Shown in pieces: positions 6,415 through 15,287 of a stretch of DNA of 64,000 bases. This DNA is from an uncultured Oscillospiraceae bacterium. Its GTDB lineage: Bacteria > Bacillota > Clostridia > Oscillospirales > Acutalibacteraceae. The notes beneath the pieces were generated by a model. The model saw only the letters and a program-made list of their open reading frames with translations. It searched no databases and was not told where the DNA came from. A program made the translations under genes and the position numbers. The stretch covers positions 1-64,000 of the forward strand of contig CABUKB010000007.1 of assembly GCA_902492045.1 (NCBI GenBank). Direction: 5' to 3'. Within the stretch, counting starts at the first letter, position 1, and each line of letters opens with the position of its first letter.

Positions 6415-8550
6415 ATGATCCCCCATATCCGGCTGGCGCCCAATCCGGACGGCACCTACGACATTCTCGTGGAATATACCCGGGCCGACGTGGAATTGGC
6501 GGCGGATTTTGATGTCGAACAAAACCTGAAAAGTGATTCCAAAAACCTTCTCAAACAAATACGCTCCTATGCCGGAAAGCTGAAAATCAAAAGCGTCAAG
6601 ATCCTGGTATCCGGCGCTCTGGTTGCGACAATCGCGTTTTCGGCTTTCCTGTCGGCGCTGGCGAAAGGCGACCGCTATATCATGGGCTATCTGTACAGTG
6701 GCACCGACTTGCAGCAGATCGAATACGTCACCCAGGCCGGAGGCGCGCTGGACACGGTGTCGCCCAGCTATTTCGATCTGCGGGAAGACGGCAGCCTCAA
6801 GCTGAATTATCTCAGTCCCTATTTCATCAAAAGCATGCACGACAAGGGGATCAAGGTGGTTCCATTCCTCAGCAACCACTGGAACCGGACCGCCGGAATC
6901 GAGGCGCTGAAGAATGTGGAATCGCTCTCCACCCAGATCGCCGATTATGTAGAGGAGTATAATCTGGACGGCGTGAACGTCGATATCGAAAACGTCACCC
7001 AGGATCAACGGGATGCTTACACCCAATTTGTCCGGCTTTTGCGGGAAAAGATCCCCAGCCATAAGGAGGTCTCGGTGGCGGTCGCCGCCAATCCCAACGA
7101 CTGGCAGACCGGCTGGCACGGCTCTTACGATTATGCCGCGCTGGCCCAGTACGCGGACCATCTGCTGATTATGGCGTATGACGAACACTATGAGGGCGGC
7201 GAAGCCGGGCCGGTTGCCAGTGTGGATTTTGTGGAGCGGTCGATCCGGTACGCATTGAGCAAAACCACGGCGGATAAAATTGTGGTGGGGGTTCCGTTTT
7301 ACGGGCGTGTCTGGAGCTTGGACAACAACCGGATCGTGGGAAAAGGGACCAGCACCAAGACGATTCATCAAATTCTGGAGAATTGCGAAGCCACCGTCAC
7401 CTATGACCAGGACAGCCAGTCGGTAAAAGCCGAGTTTGTCATCACCGAAACCAGCGGCACCTTCACGGTCGGCTCGGGCATGGTTTTGCAGCCGGGGCGC
7501 TATGTCGCCTGGTTTGAAAACGACCGGTCTTATCAGGCCAAATTGAGCCTCATTGAAAAATACAATCTGAAGGGCGCGGGCGCCTGGTCCCTGGGACAAG
7601 AGGATACATCCATCTGGGAGAATTACGAGGGCTGGGTCAACGGAGAAGACACCGGTGCGGAGGACAGCACTCCGCCGTCCTCCACCGTGCCCGAATCCGG
7701 CGACGCCACCACCCCGCCGTCCTCTGAGCCGGAGACCGGCGGCACCACGTCCCCGGCGCCCACCGAATCCGAGACCGGCGGATCCACCGCCACGACCCCC
7801 ACCGAACCCGAGACCGGCGGCACGACAACGACGGTCCCCTCCGTGCCCGAAGCCGGCGGGACCACCGCGCCGCCCCCCACCGTGCCGGAGACCGGTGGCA
7901 CGACGGCGACAGCCCCCACCGATCCGGAAAACGGGGATGCCACCACCGCGCCGCCTGCCGGACCCGAGACCAGTGCGCCTGTCACCAAGCCCTCCGAAAC
8001 CCAGCCGGTGAACGCCTGGGTGAAGGCCTCCGTATCCAAAGCGGAGGTTTACCAAAACCCCAACCTGAAGGGCAAGGTCATCGCCTCCCTGTCCCAAGGG
8101 GACGCCGTTTCGGTTCTGGAGGATTTGGGCGACGGGGTGTACCGGGTCAAGCTCGACGGCGGACAAACCGGATATATGTCGTCGGCGTGTCTGACGTTTG
8201 AGCAGCCCGATCAATCCGAGGCGGTGCCGCCCGACCAGGAATACTGGGAATATGAAGTCAAGCGGGGCGACTCGCTGTGGAAAATCGCCGAGCGGTATTT
8301 GGGGGCGGGGAACCGGTATCGGGAGATACAGGAGCTCAACGGCCTGACCAGCGACCGCATTTTCCCCGGGATGCCGTTGAAAATCCCCGGCGTGGCCTAC
8401 CGGGAATACACCGTCAAGCGGGGCGATTCGCTGTGGAAGATCGCGCAAAACCAGTTGGGGTCGGGAACCCGGTATACCGAAATCCTGGAACTCAACGGGC
8501 TTTCGAGCGATCTTATCCATCCCGGGCAGGTATTGAAACTGCCGTGGTAA
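6415..8550 (+). CDS. Membrane-anchored GH18 cell-wall glycosidase with SH3 and two LysM domains
   Basis: The 711-residue protein has a cytoplasmic-type segment (1-60), one membrane segment (about 63-82), a GH18 barrel (about 90-400), a Thr/Pro-rich linker of 13-residue repeats, an SH3b-like domain (about 535-600) and two LysM modules (about 617-663 and 665-711). The GH18 signature DGVNVDIE is at residues 185-192, with catalytic Glu192. The family includes the YaaH/SleL N-acetylglucosaminidases that cut peptidoglycan or spore cortex; LysM and SH3b support peptidoglycan binding. ATG 6415 follows a modest AAGGTG site. Anchoring by an N-terminal segment with the LysM pair at the C-terminus is the reverse of the usual YaaH order. 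A terminator follows. Confidence 0.88.
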   Translation: MIPHIRLAPNPDGTYDILVEYTRADVELAADFDVEQNLKSDSKNLLKQIRSYAGKLKIKSVKILVSGALVATIAFSAFLSALAKGDRYIMGYLYSGTDLQQIEYVTQAGGALDTVSPSYFDLREDGSLKLNYLSPYFIKSMHDKGIKVVPFLSNHWNRTAGIEALKNVESLSTQIADYVEEYNLDGVNVDIENVTQDQRDAYTQFVRLLREKIPSHKEVSVAVAANPNDWQTGWHGSYDYAALAQYADHLLIMAYDEHYEGGEAGPVASVDFVERSIRYALSKTTADKIVVGVPFYGRVWSLDNNRIVGKGTSTKTIHQILENCEATVTYDQDSQSVKAEFVITETSGTFTVGSGMVLQPGRYVAWFENDRSYQAKLSLIEKYNLKGAGAWSLGQEDTSIWENYEGWVNGEDTGAEDSTPPSSTVPESGDATTPPSSEPETGGTTSPAPTESETGGSTATTPTEPETGGTTTTVPSVPEAGGTTAPPPTVPETGGTTATAPTDPENGDATTAPPAGPETSAPVTKPSETQPVNAWVKASVSKAEVYQNPNLKGKVIASLSQGDAVSVLEDLGDGVYRVKLDGGQTGYMSSACLTFEQPDQSEAVPPDQEYWEYEVKRGDSLWKIAERYLGAGNRYREIQELNGLTSDRIFPGMPLKIPGVAYREYTVKRGDSLWKIAQNQLGSGTRYTEILELNGLSSDLIHPGQVLKLPW
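7693..7965 (+). repeat. 39-bp tandem repeats coding a 13-residue Thr/Pro linker
   Basis: Seven degenerate 13-codon units of the form E-x-G-G/D-x-T-x7-P lie between the GH18 barrel and the SH3 domain. They are fairly conserved in protein and looser in DNA. Copy number is likely variable between strains and the linker probably spans the wall (inference). Confidence 0.85.
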
Positions 8551-8574
8551 AACCCGTCCTGCCGCTCCATCGGA

Positions 8575-8620
8575 CGGGGCGCGCTCTTCTCTTATTCCGA
8601 GGAGGCGCGCCCCGTTTTTT
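8575..8620 (+). terminator. Rho-independent terminator after the GH18 gene
   Basis: CGGGGCGCGC (8575-8584) pairs perfectly with GCGCGCCCCG (8605-8614), followed by T6. Confidence 0.9.
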
Positions 8621-8731
8621 GGTGTCTGTCCGGCAAATGCCGGCTGTTTTCCACCTCCCGCCTATACAAGAGGCGGGGGGGAAGGGCTGTGCGGCGTTTG
8701 CGAATACTTTGTAAACAAGCGGCCGCTCGGC

Positions 8732-8760
8732 TTGACGCTTTCGGCAAATGCGATTACAAT
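8732..8760 (+). promoter_or_regulatory. Predicted sigma-A promoter of the ABC transporter gene
   Basis: TTGACG (8732-8737), 17-bp spacer, TACAAT (8755-8760). The leader to ATG 8866 is about 100 bases. The transporter, DUF1538 and PII-like genes may form one unit from here. Confidence 0.75.
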
Positions 8761-8865
8761 TAGGCTACCGTTTATTCACACAGGGGCCTGCGCCCGGAAA
8801 GCGCCCGGGATGCCGGGCCGCCCAAGCGGTGCCGGGCCCGGCGGAAGGCAGACAAGGAGATCGGT

Positions 8866-11800
8866 ATGCTCGAGCTAAAGAATATTCAAAAAGAGTATCC
8901 GGCCGGCGGCGAAACGGTGGAGGCCCTCAAAGGCATCAGCCTTCAGTTCCGCAGGTCGGAGTTTGTGTCGGTTCTGGGGCCGTCCGGCTGCGGCAAGACC
9001 ACCATGCTGAACATCATCGGCGGACTGGACCGGTATACCAAAGGCGACCTGGTCATCAACGGCAAATCCACCAAGGACTTCAAGAGCCGGGACTGGGACA
9101 CCTATCGGAACCATTCGGTCGGTTTTGTTTTCCAAAGCTATAACCTCATTCCCCATCAGACGGTTTTGCAGAACGTCGAACTGGCGCTGACCCTCTCCGG
9201 CGTCTCCAAGGCGGAGCGCCGCCGGCGGGCCAAAAAAGCCCTCGAAGAGGTTGGCCTGGGGTCCCAGCTCAAGAAAAAACCGGGGGAGATGTCCGGCGGG
9301 CAGATGCAGCGCGTCGCCATCGCCCGCGCCATTGTCAACAACCCCGACATCATCCTCGCCGACGAGCCGACCGGCGCCCTGGATACCGAAACCAGCCTGC
9401 AGGTCATGGAAATCCTCAAGGAGATCTCCAAGGACCGCCTGATCGTCATGGTGACGCACAACCCGGATCTCGCCGAGCGGTATTCCACCCGCATCGTCCG
9501 GATGCTGGACGGGCGGATCACCGGCGATTCCGCCCCTTTGTCGGAAGAAGAGGCCGAGCAGGAGCGGCGGATGGAAAGGGAACGGGCGGAAAAGGAAAAG
9601 GCGGTCAAAAAACCCTCCATGTCGCTGGCCACCTCCTTCGGCCTGTCTCTCAAAAACCTGTTTACAAAAAAAAGCCGCACGGCCCTGACCTCCTTCGCCG
9701 GCAGCATCGGGATCATCGGTATCGCCCTGATCTATGCGGTGTCCGAGGGCACCACCTCCTATATTGATACCCTGCAGGAGGAGACGCTCTCCTCCTATCC
9801 GCTGACCCTGCAGGCGCAGACCATGGATCTCGGGGCGCTGATGCAGTCGTTTATCGGCGCGGCGCATTCGCAGGAGGAACATGACAACGACGCGGTTTAC
9901 CAAAAGCCGATGGTCTACGATCTGGTCAATGCGCTGAGTTCTGCGGGGACCACCGAGAACGACCTGAAATCCTTTAAGAGCTATCTGGAGGAGAAGAGGG
10001 CCGGACCCGGGGGAGAAGGCAGCCTGCGCGACGCCATCAGTGGCGTCCAGTACACCTACGATCTGGATCTGCTCATTTACACCGAGAATGTGGACGGCGT
10101 GATCCTCCGCTCGGATTCCCAGGAACTCATGCAGGATCTGCTTTTGGAATACTTCGGCATGGACATGTCCTCGATGATGGGGGTATACGAGGACTACGGC
10201 CTGACCGACATGGCTTTTCTGTCTCCGGGCTCTTCCATGAAGCTGTGGCAGGAGATGCTTCCGGGCGAGGATGGCCGGCTGGTGAGCCCGATGCTGGAAA
10301 AGCAGTACGATGTGGTATACGGGTCCTGGCCCACCGAATATAATGAAATCGTGCTGGTGCTGGATGAGAACAACGAGATCGACGACATGGCGCTGTACGC
10401 GCTGGGGCTGAAGTCCAAGGACGAGATGGACACCCTCATGGAGGCCGCCGTCAACAAAACCGGGGTGGAGGCGGAGGAACGGATCTGGTCGTATGAGGAA
10501 ATCTGCGGGATGGAGTTTCGGACCATCCTGGGGTCCGACTGCTACATATTGGACGAAAGCACCGGGCTGTATACCGATCTGCGGGAAACCAGCGCCGGGC
10601 TGAAATATCTGTACGACAACGGCACCCCCCTGAAAGTGTCGGGCATCATCCGGCCCAGCGCCGACGCATCGGCGGCGATGCTTTCCGGTTCCATCGGCTA
10701 CACCAGCCGGCTGACGGATTTTGTGATCGAACAGGCCGGGGATTCCGCCGCGGTCGCGGCTCAGATCGCCGACCCGGCGACCGATATCTTTACCGGCCTG
10801 CCCTTTCAGGAGAATACAGGCGACCTGACCGTCGAGCGGAAGGCGCAGGATTTCCGGGATTACATCGCCGGGCTTGACGAGGCCGGGAAGGCAGACGCCT
10901 ATGTGAAAATCCAGAGCATCCCCACGCAGGAACAGATCAATGCCGCGGTGACGCAGTCGGTGGGGGCCATGACCCGCGCCGACATGGAACAGACGATGGT
11001 CCAGGCCCTGACCCAGCAGACGGGGATGAACGAGGAGGAGATCCGGGGGTATACCGAGGCCATGAGCGACGAGGAACTGACCCAACTCTTCACCCAGATC
11101 GTGGAGGAGCAGTTTAAGGCGCAGTTCGCCGCGCAGGTCGAGGCCCAGATGGGCGCCCTGAGCACGCAGCAGCTCGCGGCCGCCCTGGACGGGGCGGCGG
11201 CGGTTTTCACCGACGAGCAGTGCGCCGTCTATTACGACGAGGTGCTGACCTTTTCGCCGTCCAGTTATGAGGACAATCTGCTGGCCCTGGGCTGCGTGGA
11301 TCCCGATTCCCCGGCCTCCATCAACCTCTATGCCTCCTCCTTTGAAAACAAGGACGTGATCGAGCAGGCCATTGCCGACTACAACGACACGGTGGAGGAA
11401 CTCAAGAAGATCCAGTACACGGATTATGTCGGGCTGATGATGTCCTCCGTGACCTCCATTATCAACGCCATTACCTATGTGCTGATCGCGTTTGTCGCCG
11501 TTTCTCTGGTCGTGTCTTCGATCATGATCGGCGTCATCACCCTGATTTCGGTGCAGGAGCGGACCAAGGAGATCGGCATTCTGCGCGCCATCGGCGCCTC
11601 AAAGCGGAACGTGTCCAGCATGTTCAATGCGGAGACGGCCATCATCGGGTTCACCTCCGGGCTGCTGGGGGTGCTGGTCACCTACCTGCTCTGCATCCCC
11701 ATCAACCTCATTCTGCGCCATTTCACCGGGATCAGCACCCTCAACGCCTATCTGCCGGTTCCGGTCGCTGCGGTGCTGGTTCTCATCAGCGTGGCGCTGA

Positions 11801-11874
11801 CCCTGATTTCCGGCATCATCCCGTCCAGAAGCGCGGCCAAAAAGGATCCGGTCGTGGCCCTGCGGACCGAATAG
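8866..11874 (+). CDS. Fused ABC transporter ATPase-permease, MacB/FtsX type
   Basis: A 1002-residue fusion. The ATPase domain (1-230) has Walker A GPSGCGKTT (38-46), signature MSGGQMQR (about 145-152) and Walker B IILADEPTGALD. A charged linker leads to one membrane segment near residue 280, a large extracytoplasmic domain (about 300-860) and a C-terminal FtsX-like set of three helices with the SVQERTKEIGILRAIGASKRNV loop. This is the topology of MacB/LolCDE-type type VII ABC systems, which act mechanically on extracellular substrates such as peptides or lipoproteins and often give bacteriocin or antibiotic resistance in Bacillota. The permease is in the same chain as the ATPase and a dimer is expected. 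AAGGAG precedes ATG 8866. The substrate cannot be told. Confidence 0.9.
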   Translation: MLELKNIQKEYPAGGETVEALKGISLQFRRSEFVSVLGPSGCGKTTMLNIIGGLDRYTKGDLVINGKSTKDFKSRDWDTYRNHSVGFVFQSYNLIPHQTVLQNVELALTLSGVSKAERRRRAKKALEEVGLGSQLKKKPGEMSGGQMQRVAIARAIVNNPDIILADEPTGALDTETSLQVMEILKEISKDRLIVMVTHNPDLAERYSTRIVRMLDGRITGDSAPLSEEEAEQERRMERERAEKEKAVKKPSMSLATSFGLSLKNLFTKKSRTALTSFAGSIGIIGIALIYAVSEGTTSYIDTLQEETLSSYPLTLQAQTMDLGALMQSFIGAAHSQEEHDNDAVYQKPMVYDLVNALSSAGTTENDLKSFKSYLEEKRAGPGGEGSLRDAISGVQYTYDLDLLIYTENVDGVILRSDSQELMQDLLLEYFGMDMSSMMGVYEDYGLTDMAFLSPGSSMKLWQEMLPGEDGRLVSPMLEKQYDVVYGSWPTEYNEIVLVLDENNEIDDMALYALGLKSKDEMDTLMEAAVNKTGVEAEERIWSYEEICGMEFRTILGSDCYILDESTGLYTDLRETSAGLKYLYDNGTPLKVSGIIRPSADASAAMLSGSIGYTSRLTDFVIEQAGDSAAVAAQIADPATDIFTGLPFQENTGDLTVERKAQDFRDYIAGLDEAGKADAYVKIQSIPTQEQINAAVTQSVGAMTRADMEQTMVQALTQQTGMNEEEIRGYTEAMSDEELTQLFTQIVEEQFKAQFAAQVEAQMGALSTQQLAAALDGAAAVFTDEQCAVYYDEVLTFSPSSYEDNLLALGCVDPDSPASINLYASSFENKDVIEQAIADYNDTVEELKKIQYTDYVGLMMSSVTSIINAITYVLIAFVAVSLVVSSIMIGVITLISVQERTKEIGILRAIGASKRNVSSMFNAETAIIGFTSGLLGVLVTYLLCIPINLILRHFTGISTLNAYLPVPVAAVLVLISVALTLISGIIPSRSAAKKDPVVALRTE

Positions 11875-11982
11875 GGATATTTCCGCCCGCCGGGGCGCCG
11901 CCCCGATCGTAAAGAGGGACTTCGCCCGCGCCGGGGAAGCCCGACCATGACAACCAGAAAAAGGAGGCATGCCGGAATCGCT

Positions 11983-13500
11983 ATGAGGGAACAACTCAAA
12001 GAAAAAACCAAGGAGGCCCTGACAAGCGTCCTGCCCATCACGGCCATCGTGTTCCTGTTGAGCGTCACGCTTGTCCCCATGGAGACCGGCACGCTGCTTC
12101 TCTTTCTCACCGGGGCGCTCCTTCTCATCGTCGGCATGGGCTTTTTCCAAATGGGCGCGGAAATGGCCATGACGCCGCTGGGCCAGGGGATTGGCAGCCG
12201 CCTGATGAAGGGCAAAAAAATCTGGCTGACCGTGCTGGTCTGTTTCCTGATGGGCGCGGTCATCACCATCGCCGAACCGGATTTGCAGGTGCTGGCCAAC
12301 CAGGTGGCCTCTATTCCCAACCCGGTCCTCATTTATACGGTGGCCGTCGGCGTGGGCGTTTTTCTGGTGATCGCCTTTCTGCGGATCCTGTTCAAAATCA
12401 GCCTGTCCAAAATGCTGACGGTGTTGTATATTCTGCTCTTTCTCCTCTCCTTTTTCGCGCCGGATGCGTTCACCGCCGTCGCCTTCGATTCGGGCGGCGT
12501 GACCACCGGCCCGATGACCGTCCCCTTTATCATGGCGCTGGGCGTCGGGCTTTCCGCCGCCCGCAGCGACAAGGACGGCGCCAACGACAGTTTCGGCCTG
12601 GTCGCGCTGTGCAGCGTGGGACCGATTATCATGGTGCTGCTGCTCGGTATTTTCTATAATCCGACCGATGCCGTGTACAACGCGTCGGAACTCACGCCCA
12701 TCCTGCTGACGCAGGACGTGGCCCGTGCGTTCGCCTCCGCCCTGCCGCAGTATGCGCGGGAGGTTTTAATCAGCATTCTGCCGGTGGCGGGCGTTTTCGC
12801 GGTATTCCAGATCCTGACGCGGAACTACCGCCGGCGGCAGGTGCTGCGGATATGCGTGGGGTTTGTGTATACGATCCTGGGGCTGATCCTGTTTCTGACC
12901 GGCGTAAACGTCGGGTTTGCACCGGTGGGCAACCTGTTGGGCAGCAGCCTGGGCGGGAGCGCCCTGAAATGGACGCTGCTTCCCATCGGGATGATCGTGG
13001 GCTATTCCATCGTCAAGGCCGAGCCGGCCGTACAGGTCCTGAACAGCCAGGTGGAGGATGTCACCGGCGGCGTGGTCTCCCACACCATGATGAACCGGGC
13101 CCTGTCCATCGGCGTTGCCAGTGCGGTGACACTGGCCATGGTGCGTGTCCTGACGGGGATCAACATCTATTGGATCCTGATACCGGGATACGCCCTGGCC
13201 CTGATTTTGAGCCGTTTTGTTCCCCCGATTTTCGTGGGCATCGCCTACGATTCGGGCGGTGTCGCCAGTGGCCCCATGACCTCCACCTTTCTGCTGCCGC
13301 TTGCCATGGGAGCCTGCACCGGCGTGGGCGGCAACGTGGTCACTGATGCGTTCGGGGTTGTCGCCCTGGTCGCGCTGTCGCCGCTGATCACCATTCAGAT
13401 CATGGGGCTGATCTATGTCTATAAATCCAAGAAGGCACCGCCGCCCGTCCAGGCGCTGCCGGATGACATTATCGACCTGGAGGAGGAATCGGAGGTATGA
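11983..13500 (+). CDS. DUF1538 multi-spanning membrane protein
   Basis: A roughly 505-residue, very hydrophobic protein with about twelve predicted helices in two similar halves. The sequence AFDSGGVTTGPMTVPFIMALGVG recurs as AYDSGGVASGPMTSTFLLPLAMG, the duplicated hallmark of DUF1538 proteins, so the protein looks like an internal inverted- or direct-duplication transporter. ATG 11983 is chosen, with AAGGAGG at 11961-11967 rather far upstream; ATG 11947 is in frame but lacks a site. The stop overlaps the ATG of the PII-like gene (ATGA). Substrate is unknown; the PII-like partner suggests nucleotide-dependent gating (inference). Confidence 0.8.
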   Translation: MREQLKEKTKEALTSVLPITAIVFLLSVTLVPMETGTLLLFLTGALLLIVGMGFFQMGAEMAMTPLGQGIGSRLMKGKKIWLTVLVCFLMGAVITIAEPDLQVLANQVASIPNPVLIYTVAVGVGVFLVIAFLRILFKISLSKMLTVLYILLFLLSFFAPDAFTAVAFDSGGVTTGPMTVPFIMALGVGLSAARSDKDGANDSFGLVALCSVGPIIMVLLLGIFYNPTDAVYNASELTPILLTQDVARAFASALPQYAREVLISILPVAGVFAVFQILTRNYRRRQVLRICVGFVYTILGLILFLTGVNVGFAPVGNLLGSSLGGSALKWTLLPIGMIVGYSIVKAEPAVQVLNSQVEDVTGGVVSHTMMNRALSIGVASAVTLAMVRVLTGINIYWILIPGYALALILSRFVPPIFVGIAYDSGGVASGPMTSTFLLPLAMGACTGVGGNVVTDAFGVVALVALSPLITIQIMGLIYVYKSKKAPPPVQALPDDIIDLEEESEV

Positions 13501-14213
13501 CGGCACCGAATGCAGCCCCACCGGAGGGAAAACAGAGCCTGCCCCGCATGCTGATCGCCATTACCCACATAGACGCCGAAAAAAAGCTGAAGAGAACGCT
13601 GGAGTCGCTGCGCATCCCCATCTATTACCAATGCCGTGGGCAGGGGACGGCACCCTCCGAGATCATGGACATCCTGGGGATGCGGGGAAGTGTCCGGCTG
13701 CTGACCATCAGCTTTCTGCCGAAATTCCGGGTGGAAGAGGTTTTCCATCAGATGGAGGAACAACTGTCGCTCAAGCGCCGGGGCGGCGGGATCGCCATCA
13801 CCATCCCCGTCACCGGGATGCAGAGCCCGATCCTTTCGATGCTCAACGACACGGCCAAAGAGATGGTGAAGAACCGAATCGAAGGAGATGAAAATAAGGT
13901 GAAGGAAACGTCGCAATACGCGGCTCTCTGGGTCTCGGTCGCCGGAGGATACGGCGATGACGTGGTGGAAGCCGCCAGAACAGCCGGGGCGACAGGCGGC
14001 ACCATGATGAAAGGCAAGCGGTGCGGCGCCGAGCCAATCGCCCAGTACCTGGGGATCCCCATGCAGGCAGAACAGGATTTTGTGCTGATGGTTGTACCCA
14101 AAGAGAAGAAGGCGGCGGTGATGACCGCCATCTGCGAAAAATGCGGGCTTAAAACCGAGGCCCACGGCGTGGTGCTGTCCATGCCGGTTGACGATATTAT
14201 GGGCCTGGAATAG
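13497..14213 (+). CDS. Tandem PII-like regulatory protein
   Basis: A 238-residue protein with two ferredoxin-like halves (about 17-110 and 140-236). The second half has the PII-type pattern of a Gly-rich turn ARTAGATGGTMMKGK followed by an acidic-strand core and a MPVDDIMG end. Classical PII proteins are about 112 residues and trimeric, sensing ATP/ADP and 2-oxoglutarate and blocking transporters such as AmtB. Here the gene overlaps the DUF1538 gene by four bases, so the two are translationally coupled. The likely role is control of that transporter; ligand and T-loop action are unknown. A terminator lies 67 bases after the stop. Confidence 0.75.
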   Translation: MTAPNAAPPEGKQSLPRMLIAITHIDAEKKLKRTLESLRIPIYYQCRGQGTAPSEIMDILGMRGSVRLLTISFLPKFRVEEVFHQMEEQLSLKRRGGGIAITIPVTGMQSPILSMLNDTAKEMVKNRIEGDENKVKETSQYAALWVSVAGGYGDDVVEAARTAGATGGTMMKGKRCGAEPIAQYLGIPMQAEQDFVLMVVPKEKKAAVMTAICEKCGLKTEAHGVVLSMPVDDIMGLE

Positions 14214-14280
14214 GCGCCCGCGCATCGCGGCGGCAACCGGGCGAAGCCGAAACACAACAACGGGGAATTCCCCAGGAAAT

Positions 14281-14324
14281 AAGCGGACGGCCATCCCGTA
14301 ACCGGGACAAGCCGTCCGCTTTTT
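14281..14324 (+). terminator. Rho-independent terminator after the PII-like gene
   Basis: AAGCGGACGGC (14281-14291) pairs with GCCGTCCGCTT (14311-14321), with an inner CCCG/CGGG pair and a short T run. Confidence 0.85.
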
Positions 14325-14422
14325 CGAAAGAAGGGATGACGGGGCGGGTATTGCCCCGGTTGTTTCTCAAATTCCCCCTGCCCTTCGCGCCGGACACCGG
14401 CGCGGCCGCTTCCGGCGGGTCG

Positions 14423-15139
14423 TCAGCACCCTTTGGGCGGGGTCGGGGATATCCCCGCCGCCGGCTTGACGGCGCGGGCCGCCGGGTGGAGCAGCCGGGC
14501 CAGCAGCCCTTGGTGAATCACATTCCCGGGCCGGAAATACAACCGGACCAGCCCTTCCAGGCCGGCCTCCTCCAACGAGGCAAAGCCGTAGCCCGTGGTT
14601 TCATCCAACCCGAGCACCGGCATGAGCCGTGGGAAAACCGCCCGCCCTTCGGCCTCGCCCCGCTCGAACAGCCCGGCGAGGTCCCCGACCGTGCAGCCGG
14701 GGGAGAGGCAGGCGCGCCAGCGCAGGGCATGCCCGTGGCACCGTCCCCGGCGGAACAGCCGGCCGCACAAGCGGCGCTTTCGTCCGAAGGCGGCGCGGGA
14801 GGTGATGTAGGTATCCCGGAGCCGCCCCGCCCCATACAGGCGGAGCATCAGTCCCTCCCGGGATACCAGGATGCCAATGGCAAGGCAGTCGATCTTATCG
14901 GTCAGGGACCGCCCCAGCCCGTCGATAGAAGGAACGTCCAGCCGGTCAGCGCAGTCATCATAGACCGACCACCCGGCACCGGCCGGGGCGAAACAGACCG
15001 TGCGGGTGGCGTTTTCCTGCCCGCAGGGAATCATCCCCATCCGGTCCATATAAGAGGTGACAGCGTACAGGATGCGTTCCCGGGGCAGTTCTGTCCCGGG
15101 TGCGATGCGCAGATGCAGGCAAGCGTACTCAATCGCCAT
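14423..15139 (-). CDS. Hypothetical protein (238 aa)
   Basis: I do not recognise this protein. It starts at ATG 15139 with AAAGGAG six to eight bases upstream; the longer frame to 15238 runs through the nrdJ promoter and is rejected. It opens with MAIEYACLHLRIAPG, has a basic, Cys/Arg-rich middle (RAAFGRKRRLCGRLFRRGRCHG) with several Cys and His residues, and a C-terminal segment ending PTPPKGC. There is no signal peptide or clear membrane span, so it is probably cytoplasmic. It diverges from nrdJ across a region of about 70 bases before the nrdJ promoter, and it faces the PII-gene terminator. Confidence 0.6.
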   Translation of the reverse strand: MAIEYACLHLRIAPGTELPRERILYAVTSYMDRMGMIPCGQENATRTVCFAPAGAGWSVYDDCADRLDVPSIDGLGRSLTDKIDCLAIGILVSREGLMLRLYGAGRLRDTYITSRAAFGRKRRLCGRLFRRGRCHGHALRWRACLSPGCTVGDLAGLFERGEAEGRAVFPRLMPVLGLDETTGYGFASLEEAGLEGLVRLYFRPGNVIHQGLLARLLHPAARAVKPAAGISPTPPKGC

Positions 15140-15210
15140 AGGTCCGCTCCTTTCCCTGAGACCATGCCGCGTGTGGGCATTCCCTTGTGTAAAGAATTTG
15201 ACCGGGGTAC

Positions 15211-15239
15211 TTGACAGCACCATCCGGAGCCTATACAAT
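15211..15239 (+). promoter_or_regulatory. Strong sigma-A promoter of nrdJ
   Basis: TTGACA (15211-15216), 17-bp spacer, TACAAT (15234-15239). The -10 region overlaps the first NrdR-type box. A leader of about 150 bases follows before ATG 15394. Confidence 0.85.
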
Positions 15240-15287
15240 ATATTGTACCGCTTTTCCTTTTGATTCGGTTATAGGTACAAAATATAG
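15236..15287 (+). promoter_or_regulatory. Pair of NrdR-box-like operators
   Basis: The core CAATATATTG at 15236-15245 matches the NrdR consensus C-w-A-t-A-T-a-T-w-G exactly, inside the palindrome ACAATATATTGT. CAAAATATAG at 15278-15287 matches with one change. Cores are 42 bp apart, four helical turns, so both sites face the same side of the helix. The first overlaps the -10 element and bound NrdR would block transcription. Confidence 0.65.

Noticed and set aside
7693..7965. Possible CRISPR array
   Set aside because: The units are contiguous coding repeats without spacers, in frame with the GH18 protein.
6070..8520. Long minus-strand frame of 816 codons
   Set aside because: Antisense shadow of the GH18 gene and the repeat, with Gly/Arg-rich translation typical of GC-rich shadows.
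8875..11085. Minus-strand frame of 736 codons
   Set aside because: Antisense shadow of the ABC transporter gene; His/Gly-rich nonsense composition.
14336..15214. Plus-strand frame of 292 codons
   Set aside because: Antisense to the hypothetical gene 14423-15139, which has a good ribosome site and more normal protein composition.
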